Part shown: positions 24,129-32,396 of the stretch, one piece after another | Layout of the letters: every line of letters starts with the position of its first letter | Numbering within the stretch: the first letter of the stretch is position 1 | Assembly (NCBI RefSeq): GCF_000473045.1 | Contig: NZ_KI421489.1 | Span: forward strand, 62,192-126,191 | Direction of reading: 5' to 3' | Source: Bradyrhizobium sp. WSM3983 | GTDB taxonomy: Bacteria; Pseudomonadota; Alphaproteobacteria; Rhizobiales; Xanthobacteraceae | DNA length: 64,000 nt | The notes under the pieces: generated by a model | The model's input: the letters and a program-made list of their open reading frames with translations, nothing else | Database searches by the model: none | What the model was told of the DNA's origin: nothing | Position numbers and translations under genes: made by a program

Positions 24129-25424
24129 TCAGTGGCCGGCCATCGCGGGCACTTCGCCAGGCACCATGTCGCCCGGCACGACATCGCCCGGCCCCATCGC
24201 ATGCTCGGGCCCGAGCTCGCCTTCCCATTTCGCGACCACGGCGGTGGCGAGCGAGTTGCCGATCACGTTGGTTGCGCTGCGGCCCATGTCGAGGAAGGTG
24301 TCGATTCCCATGATCATCAACAACCCAGCCTCGGGGATGCCGAACTGCGACAGCGTCGAGGCGATCACCACGAGGGAGGCGCGCGGCACGCCCGCGACGC
24401 CCTTGGACGTGATCATCAACGTCGCGAGCATCGCAAGCTGGGTCGAGAGCGACATCTCGATGTGATAGGTCTGCGCGATGAAGATGCTGGCGAAGGTGCA
24501 GTACATCATCGTGCCGTCGAGATTGAAGGAATAACCGAGCGGCAGCACGAAGCTCGAGATCCGCGACGAGGCGCCGAAGCGGTTGAGGCCTTCGAGCGTC
24601 TTGGGATAGGCCGCTTCCGAGCTCGCGGTGGAGAACGCGATCATCAACGGCTCGCGGATCAGCCTCAGGAGATGGCCGTAGCGCGGCCCGATCACGACGA
24701 AGCCGACGATCACCAGGATGCCCCAGAGGATGAACAGCGACAGATAGAAGCCGCCCATGAAGACGATGAGCTTCCAGAGCACCAGCAGGCCGTTCTTGGC
24801 AACCGTCGCGGTGATGGCGGCCCAGACCGCGATCGGCGCGAACAGCATGACGTAGCTCGTCACCTTCAGCATGATGTGGCCGAGATCGTCGATCAACGCC
24901 AGGATCTGCTTGGAGCGCTCGGGCAACGCGCCCATCGCCACCGAGAAGAAGACCGCGAAGATCACGATCTGGAGGATTTCATTCTGGGCCATCGCGTCCG
25001 CGATCGAGGTCGGGATCAGATGGGTGAGGAATTTTTCGATCGAGAAGGCCGAGACCGGCAAGCCCGTCGACTGAGCCTTGTCCGGTAACGTGCCGGGGAA
25101 GTTGGCGCCGGGCTGGAGCAGATTGACCATCACGAGGCCGAGCAGCAGCGAAACGAAGGAGGCGCTGACGAACCAGCCCATGGTCTTGGCAAAGATCCGC
25201 CCGAGCCTTGAGCCACTGCCCATATGCGCGATGCCGCCGACCAGGGTCGCAAACACCAGCGGCGCGATGATCATTTTGATCAGGCGCAGGAAGATCACGG
25301 CGATCAGGTTGATGGACGAGGCCAAGTCGCCCCGCGTGTCGGGCAGGAAGTTATAGATCGCCGAGCCCATGATGATGCCGAGCACCATCGCCGCCAGAAT
25401 GTATTGCGTAAATCTATTCGACAT
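24129..25424 (-). CDS. Dicarboxylate/amino acid:cation symporter (DAACS family)
   Basis: 431 residues from ATG 25424, preceded by GGGGG; upstream in-frame ATGs are not needed. Eight helices and two hairpins of the GltPh/DctA fold are apparent. The substrate and ion motifs are present: a serine-rich AFSTASSEAAYPKTLEGL, SFNLDGTMMY and the conserved MGIDTFLDMGRSATNVIGN. It imports C4-dicarboxylates or acidic amino acids with protons or sodium. Followed after 12 bases by a family 3 binding protein. The C-terminal tail is Met/Gly/Pro/Asp-rich (PGDVVPGDMVPGEVP). Confidence 0.93.
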   Translation of the reverse strand: MSNRFTQYILAAMVLGIIMGSAIYNFLPDTRGDLASSINLIAVIFLRLIKMIIAPLVFATLVGGIAHMGSGSRLGRIFAKTMGWFVSASFVSLLLGLVMVNLLQPGANFPGTLPDKAQSTGLPVSAFSIEKFLTHLIPTSIADAMAQNEILQIVIFAVFFSVAMGALPERSKQILALIDDLGHIMLKVTSYVMLFAPIAVWAAITATVAKNGLLVLWKLIVFMGGFYLSLFILWGILVIVGFVVIGPRYGHLLRLIREPLMIAFSTASSEAAYPKTLEGLNRFGASSRISSFVLPLGYSFNLDGTMMYCTFASIFIAQTYHIEMSLSTQLAMLATLMITSKGVAGVPRASLVVIASTLSQFGIPEAGLLMIMGIDTFLDMGRSATNVIGNSLATAVVAKWEGELGPEHAMGPGDVVPGDMVPGEVPAMAGH

Positions 25425-25633
25425 TGAATACCCCCACGACATCGGCTGGTTCATGATGTCGCAGATATGACGACTACGCAACACGCTTTGCGTGCGGTCG
25501 CTTGGGGCGATGTTCCCGTTGCGAAACTGAACGCGGCGATCTAGCCTTCATGCAGCGCACAACGAATGCGGCCTGCATGTTTTGTTTGCGGCAACTGCAT
25601 CAATAATCGTCAAACAATCGGAGAGGGAACGCC

Positions 25634-26635
25634 ATGACCGGCAGCATCAATCGCCAAATTCTTCTGGTTGAAAAGCCCAGCGGCAAGCTCGGCCTCGAGC
25701 ATTTCAAGATGGTCGAGAGCGCGCTTCCGGATACGAAGGACGGCGAGGCCTTGCTGCGCGTGCGTTACATCTCGCTCGATGCCGCCAACCGCGCCTGGAT
25801 GCACGGGGCGACTTATCGTTCAGCCGTGGAGGCGAACAGCGTAATGGCCGGCGGCGCCATTGCCGAGGTCGTCAGCTCGAAGGCGCCGGAGCTTGCGCCC
25901 GGCGACATCGTGTTCGGCGACACCGGCTGGCAGGAGTTTGCTGCAGTGCCCGCAAAGCATTTGACGAAGATGCCGAAGCTCGAGCCGATGACGCATCTGC
26001 TCAGCGTGTTCGGCATCGCCGGCCTCACCGCCTATTTCGGCCTGCTGGAGATCGGCAAGCCCAAGGACGGCGAGACCGTCGTGGTCTCGGCGGCTGCGGG
26101 CTCGGTCGGTTCGATCGTCGGACAGATCGCCAAGATCAAAGGATGCCGCGTCATCGGCATCGCCGGCGGCGCGGACAAGTGCCACTGGCTGACCTCCGAG
26201 CTCGGCTTCGATGCCGCCGTCGACTACAAGGACGGCGCGGTGTTCAAGGCGCTGCGCGCCGCCGCGCCGAAGGGCATCGACGTCTATTTCGATAATGTCG
26301 GCGGCGACATTCTCGAGGCCTGCATCCCGCAGATGAACAATTACGGCCGCATCGCCTGTTGCGGTGCGATCTCGCAATATGATGGCGCGCCGTCGGCGCA
26401 TGGCCCGCGCGGCGTGCCTGGCCTGATCGTCGTGAAGCGGCTCGTCATGCAGGGCTTCATCGTGATGGACTACATGAAGGAGAGCCAGCGCGCGCTCGCC
26501 GATCTCCAGGCCTGGGTCAAGTCTGGCAAGTTGAAGGTGCAGGAAGATATCATCGATGGATTGCAGAACACGCCGAACGCGCTGATCGGATTGCTTGCGG
26601 GCGAGAACCGTGGCAAGCGCATGGTGGAACTCTGA
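25634..26635 (+). CDS. Zinc-free NADP-dependent oxidoreductase (MDR, CurA/LTB4DH type)
   Basis: 333 residues, preceded by GGAGAGGGAACGCC. The N-terminal GroES-like part lacks the zinc Cys/His set. The cofactor motif AAAGSVGSIVGQIAKIKGCRVIGIAGG is followed by GIDVYFDNVGGDILEA and RIACCGAISQY, as in prostaglandin reductase/leukotriene B4 12-hydroxydehydrogenase relatives and CurA. These reduce the C=C bond of alpha,beta-unsaturated ketones with NADPH. The gene is a single unit. Confidence 0.93.
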   Translation: MTGSINRQILLVEKPSGKLGLEHFKMVESALPDTKDGEALLRVRYISLDAANRAWMHGATYRSAVEANSVMAGGAIAEVVSSKAPELAPGDIVFGDTGWQEFAAVPAKHLTKMPKLEPMTHLLSVFGIAGLTAYFGLLEIGKPKDGETVVVSAAAGSVGSIVGQIAKIKGCRVIGIAGGADKCHWLTSELGFDAAVDYKDGAVFKALRAAAPKGIDVYFDNVGGDILEACIPQMNNYGRIACCGAISQYDGAPSAHGPRGVPGLIVVKRLVMQGFIVMDYMKESQRALADLQAWVKSGKLKVQEDIIDGLQNTPNALIGLLAGENRGKRMVEL

Positions 26636-26648
26636 CGACGTCTTGTTT

Positions 26649-26697
26649 GAGCATGATCCTTTCGGAAAACCGCTGCACACTTTTCCGGATCATGCTC
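26649..26697. repeat. Palindromic intergenic repeat, GAGCATGATCC family
   Basis: GAGCATGATCC at 26649-26659 and GGATCATGCTC at 26687-26697 are perfect arms, with inner CTTTCGGAAAA...TTTTCC pairing. It starts 14 bases after the MDR stop and may act as its terminator. Confidence 0.85.
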
Positions 26698-26845
26698 TAA
26701 GTTACGTCGCAATTTCACGCGTATTATCTACTTGCGGTAGTGGCCAAAGCGGCCAAGGATGCTGCACGCGACATCACCCGCGACGATTGTTTGCATCACT
26801 TTTATGAAAGCGTCGGCGTTACGGACAGGGCAGGAATTCACTCAA

Positions 26846-27691
26846 ATGTTCAACTCGTTGAAACATGCATCAACGCGTCACGCGTTGTTCGCCGCAGCAC
26901 TCTTCGCAACTGCAACAAGCGCGTTCGCGCAAGCACCGACCGAGGCTCAGAAGAGCGCCATACGCTCCGCATGCCGCTCGGATTTCATCGCCCACTGCTC
27001 GAGCGTGACGCCCGGCGGCGTCGAAGCGTATCAATGTTTGCAGAGCCACATGTCGAGCCTGTCGTCGGGATGCCAGACGGCAGTTCGCGCGGTCGAGCCG
27101 GCTGCAACCCCGAAGACCGAGGCGGCGCCCGCCAAATCTGAGCCGGCTAGATCTGAACCTGCCAAATCTGAACCTGCAAAGACTGAGGCAGCGCCAGCAG
27201 CCGAGCCTGCGGCGAAGCCGGCTGCAGGATCCGCTCCGAAGGCGGCGGCGGCAAAGCAGCCGAGCAGCACACAAGTTGCTGCGGTCAAGGGCGCGTGCCG
27301 CGCCGATTATCCCAAGGTTTGCGCCAGCGTGCCGCCGGGCGGCGCTCCCGCGCTCGAATGCCTGGAGAAGAACAAGGCCAAGGTTTCGGCGGCTTGCGCG
27401 AAAGCCGTGACCGCTGCGGCCGGTGGCGGCGGCGCGACGGCGGCGCCAGCAGGCGGTGCCGCACCCGCTGCCGGAGCAGCGCCGGCGGCCGCTCCCGCCG
27501 CGATCGTTCTGCGTCCGCTGCGGCCGCGCGAAGAGCTGTTCATCGTCCGCTCCGCCTGCGGCGCCGACATCCGCACGCTCTGCGCCGGCGTCCAGCCCGG
27601 TGGCGGCCGCATCGTGCAGTGTATCACCAGCAACGCGGCGTCGCTGTCGCCGGGCTGCAAGGACGTGCTTGCGCCGTTCGCCGCACGATAA
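26846..27691 (+). CDS. Secreted cysteine-rich repeat protein (three Cys_rich repeats)
   Basis: 281 residues from ATG 26846, with a signal peptide (HALFAAALFATATSAFAQA). Three four-Cys repeats follow the pattern C-x7-C-x4-PGG-x-C-L-x-C, at about residues 43-76 (CRSDFIAHC...CLQ...C), 152-185 (CRADYPKVC) and 238-271 (CGADIRTLC). They match the Cys-rich repeat of Golgi glycoprotein GLG1 (PF00839-like). The linkers are Ala/Pro/Lys/Glu-rich with several SEPAK units. Twelve Cys suggest disulfides in the periplasm. Function is unknown in bacteria. Confidence 0.75.
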   Translation: MFNSLKHASTRHALFAAALFATATSAFAQAPTEAQKSAIRSACRSDFIAHCSSVTPGGVEAYQCLQSHMSSLSSGCQTAVRAVEPAATPKTEAAPAKSEPARSEPAKSEPAKTEAAPAAEPAAKPAAGSAPKAAAAKQPSSTQVAAVKGACRADYPKVCASVPPGGAPALECLEKNKAKVSAACAKAVTAAAGGGGATAAPAGGAAPAAGAAPAAAPAAIVLRPLRPREELFIVRSACGADIRTLCAGVQPGGGRIVQCITSNAASLSPGCKDVLAPFAAR

Positions 27692-27800
27692 GCAGCACGC
27701 AGCCATCGATAGTGGCGGCGCGCGTGAATTTTCGCGCGCCTCTCGCGACTAACCTTTTGAGGACAACTGATTTCAATCACGACAAGACCGGGAGAAAGAC

Positions 27801-28016
27801 ATGCGTGCATTCCTGCTCATCGCTTCCGCGCTGCTCGCCTTCGCGGCAACCATGACCTTTGAGGCCTCCGATGCCAACGCGGTGGTGTGCGCCCGCGGCG
27901 TCTACCGCGCCGGTTGCGCCGGACCGAACGCGGCCGTCGTCGTTCGCAAGCCCGCGCCGGTAGTCCGTTGTACCAGGGTGCTGGTGAACGGGGTCTATGT
28001 GAAGCGCTGCGTCTGA
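27801..28016 (+). CDS. Small secreted Cys-containing protein
   Basis: 71 residues with a signal peptide (RAFLLIASALLAFAATMTFEASDA), a short CARGVYRAGCAGPNAAVVV segment and a VVRCTRVLVNGVYVKRCV tail, four Cys in all. GGGAGAAAGAC sits just upstream. It resembles short rhizobial exported proteins of unknown function. It may be co-transcribed with the Cys-rich gene 109 bases upstream, but this is not certain. Confidence 0.65.
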   Translation: MRAFLLIASALLAFAATMTFEASDANAVVCARGVYRAGCAGPNAAVVVRKPAPVVRCTRVLVNGVYVKRCV

Positions 28017-28171
28017 TGCGCGGGTAGTCAATCCGGCGCAGTTTGGCTATGGTTCGCAACTGACGGTTTCGGGCACGCGCAAAGCGGGTGCCCGCAGCCG
28101 TGCTGCGGCGCACCTCGCTTGCCGATAATTCCGCTGGCATGGGAGACCGGAGCCCATTAGTCTACCCTGAG

Positions 28172-28191
28172 ATAGTAAGTATACTGTCAAT
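28172..28191. promoter_or_regulatory. Candidate MarR operator upstream of aryl-CoA hydroxylase
   Basis: ATAGTAAGTATACTGTCAAT shares its core with the palindrome at 32349-32368 (15 of 20 bases identical by hand count). It lies 14 bases before the TTG start and next to the ribosome site AGGGAGG, so bound repressor would block expression. The cognate regulator is probably the MarR gene at 31152, by context. Confidence 0.65.
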
Positions 28192-28205
28192 TAGGGAGGC
28201 AGAAT

Positions 28206-29345
28206 TTGCGGATCGCCGTGATTGGCGGGGGGCCCGGTGGGCTCTACTTCGCCTATCTCTGGAAGAAGCGTCACCCCGAGGATCAAGTCGACCTGTTCGA
28301 ACAGAACCCGGCCGACGCGACCTGGGGCTTTGGCGTCGTGTTCTCCGACCAGGCCCTCGAGTTCCTGCGCGCCGACGACCCTGAGACTGTCGATGCGATC
28401 GCGCCGCATATGGAGAGCTGGGAGAACATCACGCTGAACCAAGGCGGCGACAGCGTCGCCATCGATGGCGTCGGCTTTTCCTCGATCGGACGGCTCGAGC
28501 TCCTGCAATTCCTGCAGCAGCGCGCGCTCGATGCTGGCGTCACCCCGCGTTTCGACAGCCAGATCCACGCGATCGACCAGCTCAACGGCCACGATCTGAT
28601 CGTCGCCGCCGACGGTTTGAACTCGCTGGTGCGCCGCGCCTATGAGGGTGATTTCGGCACCTCGCTGTCCTACTCCTCCAACAAATTCGTCTGGTACGGC
28701 ACCTCAAAACGCTTCGACACGTTGTCGCAGACGTTTGTGAAGACCGACCGCGGCGCGTTCAATGCGCACCATTACCGCTACTCGCCGACCATGAGCACCT
28801 TCCTGGTCGAATGCGATCACGCGACCTGGCAGGCCTATGGCTTCGCCTACAAGGACGTCGAGCAGTCCAAGGGCGTCTGCGAGGAGGTGTTCGCCGACAC
28901 GCTCGGCGGCCATTGCCTGGTCTCCAACAAATCGGTCTGGCGCAACTTTCCCTGGGTCTGGAACGAGCACTGGTCGTTCAAGAACATGGTGCTGATCGGC
29001 GACGCGCTGCACTCGGCGCATTTCTCGATCGGCTCGGGCACGCGGCTCGCGATCGAGGATGCGATCGCGCTGGTGAAGGCGCTGGAATCGGATGCGCATC
29101 TGACGACCGCACTGCATCGCTACCAGGCCGCCCGCAAGCCCGTGGTGCAGAAGCTCGTCAATGCCGCGCGCACCTCGGCTTTCTGGTACGAACACTTTGC
29201 CCAGCACATGCAGCTTGGTCTGATGGACTTTGCCTACAGCTACATCACCCGCTCCGGCCGCATCGACGATTCCCGGCTGCGCGCAATGTCGCCGGCCTTC
29301 ATGGCCCGCTACGAGGCCGAGAAGAACGGCGGAGACGCGGCATGA
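28206..29345 (+). CDS. FAD-dependent aryl-CoA hydroxylase (salicylyl-CoA 5-hydroxylase type)
   Basis: 379 residues from TTG 28206 with AGGGAGG seven bases upstream. The N-terminal MRIAVIGGGPGGLYFAYLWKK is an FAD Rossmann motif, DLIVAADGLNSLVR the DG motif and VLIGDALHSAHFSIGSGTRLAIEDA the GD motif of class A flavin monooxygenases. It resembles the hydroxylase half of 2-aminobenzoyl-CoA monooxygenase and stand-alone salicylyl-CoA 5-hydroxylase. The four-base overlap with an aryl-CoA ligase supports a CoA-ester substrate. With the gentisate dioxygenase downstream, hydroxylation of salicylyl-CoA to gentisyl-CoA is the best reading. Confidence 0.85.
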   Translation: MRIAVIGGGPGGLYFAYLWKKRHPEDQVDLFEQNPADATWGFGVVFSDQALEFLRADDPETVDAIAPHMESWENITLNQGGDSVAIDGVGFSSIGRLELLQFLQQRALDAGVTPRFDSQIHAIDQLNGHDLIVAADGLNSLVRRAYEGDFGTSLSYSSNKFVWYGTSKRFDTLSQTFVKTDRGAFNAHHYRYSPTMSTFLVECDHATWQAYGFAYKDVEQSKGVCEEVFADTLGGHCLVSNKSVWRNFPWVWNEHWSFKNMVLIGDALHSAHFSIGSGTRLAIEDAIALVKALESDAHLTTALHRYQAARKPVVQKLVNAARTSAFWYEHFAQHMQLGLMDFAYSYITRSGRIDDSRLRAMSPAFMARYEAEKNGGDAA

Positions 29346-30955
29346 GCAACGAGATACGCGACCAGGTACCCGCGGACAGCGCGGGCGCCCGCGAGATCGG
29401 CTTTGCCGTTCCGCATATCTACAATGCCAGCCGCGTGCTGTTCGACAATCTCGCCAAAGGCCGTAGCGACAAGCTCGCACTGATTGGCCCGGCGGGCACG
29501 CGGACCTATGCCGAGCTCTGTGGTGAGGCTTGCCGCTGGGGCCACGGCTTTGCGTCGCTCGGCCTGAAGCGCGGCGACCGCGTGCTGCTGTTCCTCGACG
29601 ACACGCCGGCCTATCCCGCCGCCTTCTTCGGCGCGGTACGCGCAGGCTTCGTGCCGCTCTTGATTAACACGCTGACGCCGCCGGACCTGCTGCAATTCTA
29701 TCTCGCCGATTCCGGCGCGACCGTTGCGGTCGCGGACGCCGAGTTCTGCGCACGTTTCAATGCTGAAGCCTGCAAGGACACGGAGCTGCGCGCGCTGATC
29801 ATCGTCAGTGGCGATGTGGGCGATCACGCCGCACCGAAGGCGATGGCCGCCGCGGACTGGCTTCTGCAATTCCCGGCCGAGCTGGAGGAAGCCCCGACGC
29901 ATCGCAACGAGATGGCGTTCTGGATGTACTCCTCCGGCTCGACCGGCCGGCCCAAGGGCATCGTGCATCTTCAGCACGACATGGCCTATAGCGAGGCCGC
30001 TTTTGCCCAGAACGTGCTGAAGCTGACGCCGGACGATATTTGCTTCTCCGTGCCAAAGATCTTCTTCGCCTACGGCTTTGGCAACTCCATCACGTTTCCG
30101 TTCTCCGCGGGCGCGGCGACGCTGCTGCTTCCGGGGCAGCCGAAGCCGGCGTCGATCTTCGCGGCGATCGAGCAGTACAAGCCGACGGTCTTCTTCGGGC
30201 TGCCGACGCTCTACACCTCGCTGACCAAGGCTGAAGGCGCGAACAAGACCGACTTCTCGTCGCTGCGCATGGCGCTCTCCGCGGCCGAAGTGCTCTCGGC
30301 CGAAGTCTTCAATGGCTGGAAGACGCTCGCGGGGCTGGAGATCGTCGAAGGCCTCGGCTCGACCGAGGTGCTGCACATCTATCTCTCCAACCGTCCCGAG
30401 CAGAAGAAGCTCGGCGCCGCGGGCTTGCGCGTGCCCGGCTACGAGGTCGCGCTGCGCGACAAGGAGGGGCGCGACGTCGGCGACAATGAGGAAGGCATCT
30501 TGTGGGTGCGTGGCGATTCCAACACGCCGCTCTACTGGAACCGGCCGGACAAATCCGCCGAGACCATCCGCGACAACGGCTGGATCTACACCGGCGACCG
30601 TTTTGTTCGCGACAGCGACGGTTTTCACTTCTTCCGCGGCCGCGCCGACGATCTCATCAAGATCTCGGGCCAGTGGGTCTACCCGCTGGAGGTCGAGTTG
30701 TGCCTCGCCGATCACCCCGAGATCCGCGAATGCGCGGTGTTTGCCGCCGAACTGCCGGATCGCCGCATGACGCTGAAGGCGGTGGTGGTAATGAACAACC
30801 GTGCCACCGACCAGAGCGAGGCGACACGGCGGCTGCAGGACTACGTCAAGGGCAAGCTGCTGCCCTACAAATATCCGCGCGAGGTGATCTTCATCGACGA
30901 ATTGCCGAAGACGGGCACGGGGAAGATCGACCGGCAGGCGTTGTTGCGGATGTAA
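29342..30955 (+). CDS. Aryl-CoA ligase (benzoate-CoA ligase family)
   Basis: 537 residues starting within the hydroxylase stop (ATGA). AMP-binding motifs are YSSGSTGRPKGIVHL at about 197-211, GSTEVLHIY at about 339, YTGDRF, and the C-terminal lysine in PKTGTGKIDRQALL. The N-terminal NASRVLFDNLAKGRSDKLAL is typical of benzoate/2-aminobenzoate-CoA ligases. It would activate salicylate or anthranilate with ATP and CoA for the hydroxylase. Exact substrate is inferred from the gentisate context. Confidence 0.9.
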   Translation: MSNEIRDQVPADSAGAREIGFAVPHIYNASRVLFDNLAKGRSDKLALIGPAGTRTYAELCGEACRWGHGFASLGLKRGDRVLLFLDDTPAYPAAFFGAVRAGFVPLLINTLTPPDLLQFYLADSGATVAVADAEFCARFNAEACKDTELRALIIVSGDVGDHAAPKAMAAADWLLQFPAELEEAPTHRNEMAFWMYSSGSTGRPKGIVHLQHDMAYSEAAFAQNVLKLTPDDICFSVPKIFFAYGFGNSITFPFSAGAATLLLPGQPKPASIFAAIEQYKPTVFFGLPTLYTSLTKAEGANKTDFSSLRMALSAAEVLSAEVFNGWKTLAGLEIVEGLGSTEVLHIYLSNRPEQKKLGAAGLRVPGYEVALRDKEGRDVGDNEEGILWVRGDSNTPLYWNRPDKSAETIRDNGWIYTGDRFVRDSDGFHFFRGRADDLIKISGQWVYPLEVELCLADHPEIRECAVFAAELPDRRMTLKAVVVMNNRATDQSEATRRLQDYVKGKLLPYKYPREVIFIDELPKTGTGKIDRQALLRM

Positions 30956-30980
30956 GGGGAGGTCGTCGCCACACCCTCGC

Positions 30981-31114
30981 CGTCGTCCCGGCGAAGGCCG
31001 GGACCCAAACGCCGCAGCAGCAATTGTTGTGCGAGACGGTCATTGCCAGTCTTCGCCAAACTACTGCTGCGGTGTATGGGTCCCGGATCTGCGCTTCGCT
31101 TGTCCGGGATGACA
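30981..31114. repeat. Long inverted repeat, mosaic copy 2
   Basis: The left arm is the common CCCGGCGAAGGCCGGGACCC form, while the right arm is the other form (GGGTCCCGGATCTGCGCTTC to TGTCCGGGATGAC). The outermost and inner bases still pair, so the element looks recombined between two subfamilies. It lies between convergent ligase and MarR genes. Confidence 0.85.
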
Positions 31115-31151
31115 GCGGAGATCGAGGCGACGGCGTCGCCTCAATCCCCCC

Positions 31152-31664
31152 TCACCCCGCCTTCCCCAAACGCTCCAGCGCATCCTCCGCCCGCAGCGGC
31201 ACCCGCGACGCCTCGTTGTTGAGATCGACGAGCTGCGCCATAAGCCCCATCAGCGCCTTGCGCTCGGTGGGCTTGAGCGGCTCCAGCATGCGGGCCTGGG
31301 CGCGCTCGACCGCGGGGATGATCTCGCGCAGGATCGCTGCGCCTTGCTTGGTCAGGTACAGCAGCTTGATCCGCTTGTCCTCCGGTGCCGGCTTCCGCTC
31401 GACAAAATCCTTGGCCTGGAGCCGCTCGATCACGCTGCCGAGCGTGGAGCGGTCGAAGGCGATCACGGCCGACAGCCGCGTCGCGTCGATGCCGGGATGG
31501 GTGTGGATCGCGATCAGCGCCGCATATTGCACCGGGGTCAGATCGAACGCCTGGCACTCCTCCATGAAGATCGAGACCGCGATCTGCTGCATGCGCCGGA
31601 ACAGATAGCCCGGTGCGGCATAGACCGCCTCCATCGTGATCGGAGGAAGAGGCTTACTCGGCAT
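31152..31664 (-). CDS. MarR family transcriptional regulator
   Basis: 170 residues from ATG 31664. The winged helix is at about residues 40-110: LTPVQYAALIAIHTHPGIDATRLSAVIAFDRSTLGSVIERLQAKDFVERKPAPEDKR, read in segments. It overlaps the isomerase gene upstream by 11 bases and so belongs to its operon. It probably binds the 20-bp palindromes at 28172 and 32349 and responds to an aromatic acid or its CoA ester, as in other gentisate-type clusters. Binding is inferred, not shown. Confidence 0.92.
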   Translation of the reverse strand: MPSKPLPPITMEAVYAAPGYLFRRMQQIAVSIFMEECQAFDLTPVQYAALIAIHTHPGIDATRLSAVIAFDRSTLGSVIERLQAKDFVERKPAPEDKRIKLLYLTKQGAAILREIIPAVERAQARMLEPLKPTERKALMGLMAQLVDLNNEASRVPLRAEDALERLGKAG

Positions 31665-32286
31665 CGGGCTGCTTCTCCGGTGCGGCGTTGGCGAAAGCCG
31701 GGAGTGCCTTGGCGGCCGCTTCCGCCTTGAGCAGGTGCGGATACGCCGCGACATCGACGCCGAAGCGGCGCGCATTGGCAAGCTGCGGCACCAGGCAGAG
31801 ATCGGCAAGCGTCGGCACATCGCCGAAGCAGAACGGTCCCGGCTCGTCCTTGATCAGCGTCTCGCAGGCTGACAGCCCCTCGCGGTTGACCCACGCCGCC
31901 CATTCCTGGACCTTCTCTTCGGCCAGACCAAGCTCGCGCAGCCGCGCCAGCACCTTCAGGTTCTGAACCGGATGGGTGTCGCAGGCGATCGCCAGCGCGA
32001 ACGCCCGCACCTTGGCGCGCTGCAGCGCATCCTTTGGCAGCAGCGGCGGATTCGGGTGCGTTTCATCGAGCCACTCGATGATCGCGACCGATTGGGTCAG
32101 CACTGCGCCGGTATCGTTCTCCAGCGCCGGCACCAGGCCTTGCGGGTTGATGGCGAGATAGGCCGGCGCGCACTGCTCGCCCTTGCGAAGATGATGCGGC
32201 AGGTGCTCGGCTCCGAGGCCCTTCAGATTCAGCGCGATCCGCACGCGGTAGGCCGCGCTGGAGCGGAAATAGCCGTGCAGCTTCAT
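31654..32286 (-). CDS. maiA: Zeta-class GST: maleylpyruvate/maleylacetoacetate isomerase
   Basis: 210 residues from ATG 32286 (MKLHGYFRSSAAYRVRIALN). The zeta-class GST motif SSAAYRVRIALNLKG carries the catalytic Ser region (SSCSYRVR in the classic form; here Ala replaces Cys), and NPQGLVPALENDTG is the glutathione-binding loop. Next to gentisate 1,2-dioxygenase the substrate is most likely maleylpyruvate, with fumarylpyruvate as product. The hydrolase for the next step is not in the window. It is divergent from the dioxygenase. Confidence 0.88.
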   Translation of the reverse strand: MKLHGYFRSSAAYRVRIALNLKGLGAEHLPHHLRKGEQCAPAYLAINPQGLVPALENDTGAVLTQSVAIIEWLDETHPNPPLLPKDALQRAKVRAFALAIACDTHPVQNLKVLARLRELGLAEEKVQEWAAWVNREGLSACETLIKDEPGPFCFGDVPTLADLCLVPQLANARRFGVDVAAYPHLLKAEAAAKALPAFANAAPEKQPDAE

Positions 32287-32348
32287 CGGAACCCTCCCGT
32301 GAATTTTCTCGTTACTTAGCAAGAGTGGCCGCCATTGACGCTACAAAG

Positions 32349-32368
32349 ATTGTCAGTATGCTGTCAAT
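32349..32368. promoter_or_regulatory. Candidate MarR operator between isomerase and gentisate dioxygenase
   Basis: ATTGTCAGTATGCTGTCAAT is an almost complete dyad of the form ATTG-x-CAG-x-AT-x-CTG-x-CAAT. It lies in the 110-base divergent control region and matches the site at 28172-28191. It can control both directions at once. Confidence 0.7.
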
Positions 32369-32396
32369 CTACAGAAAAACGACAAGGGGGCGCCCC

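Noticed and set aside
24132-25088. A 318-codon frame on the plus strand opposite the symporter
   Set aside because: His/Asp/Arg-rich shadow frame of the DAACS gene; no protein family features.
29309-30715. A 468-codon frame on the minus strand
   Set aside because: Shadow of the aryl-CoA ligase gene; the plus-strand frame has all catalytic motifs.
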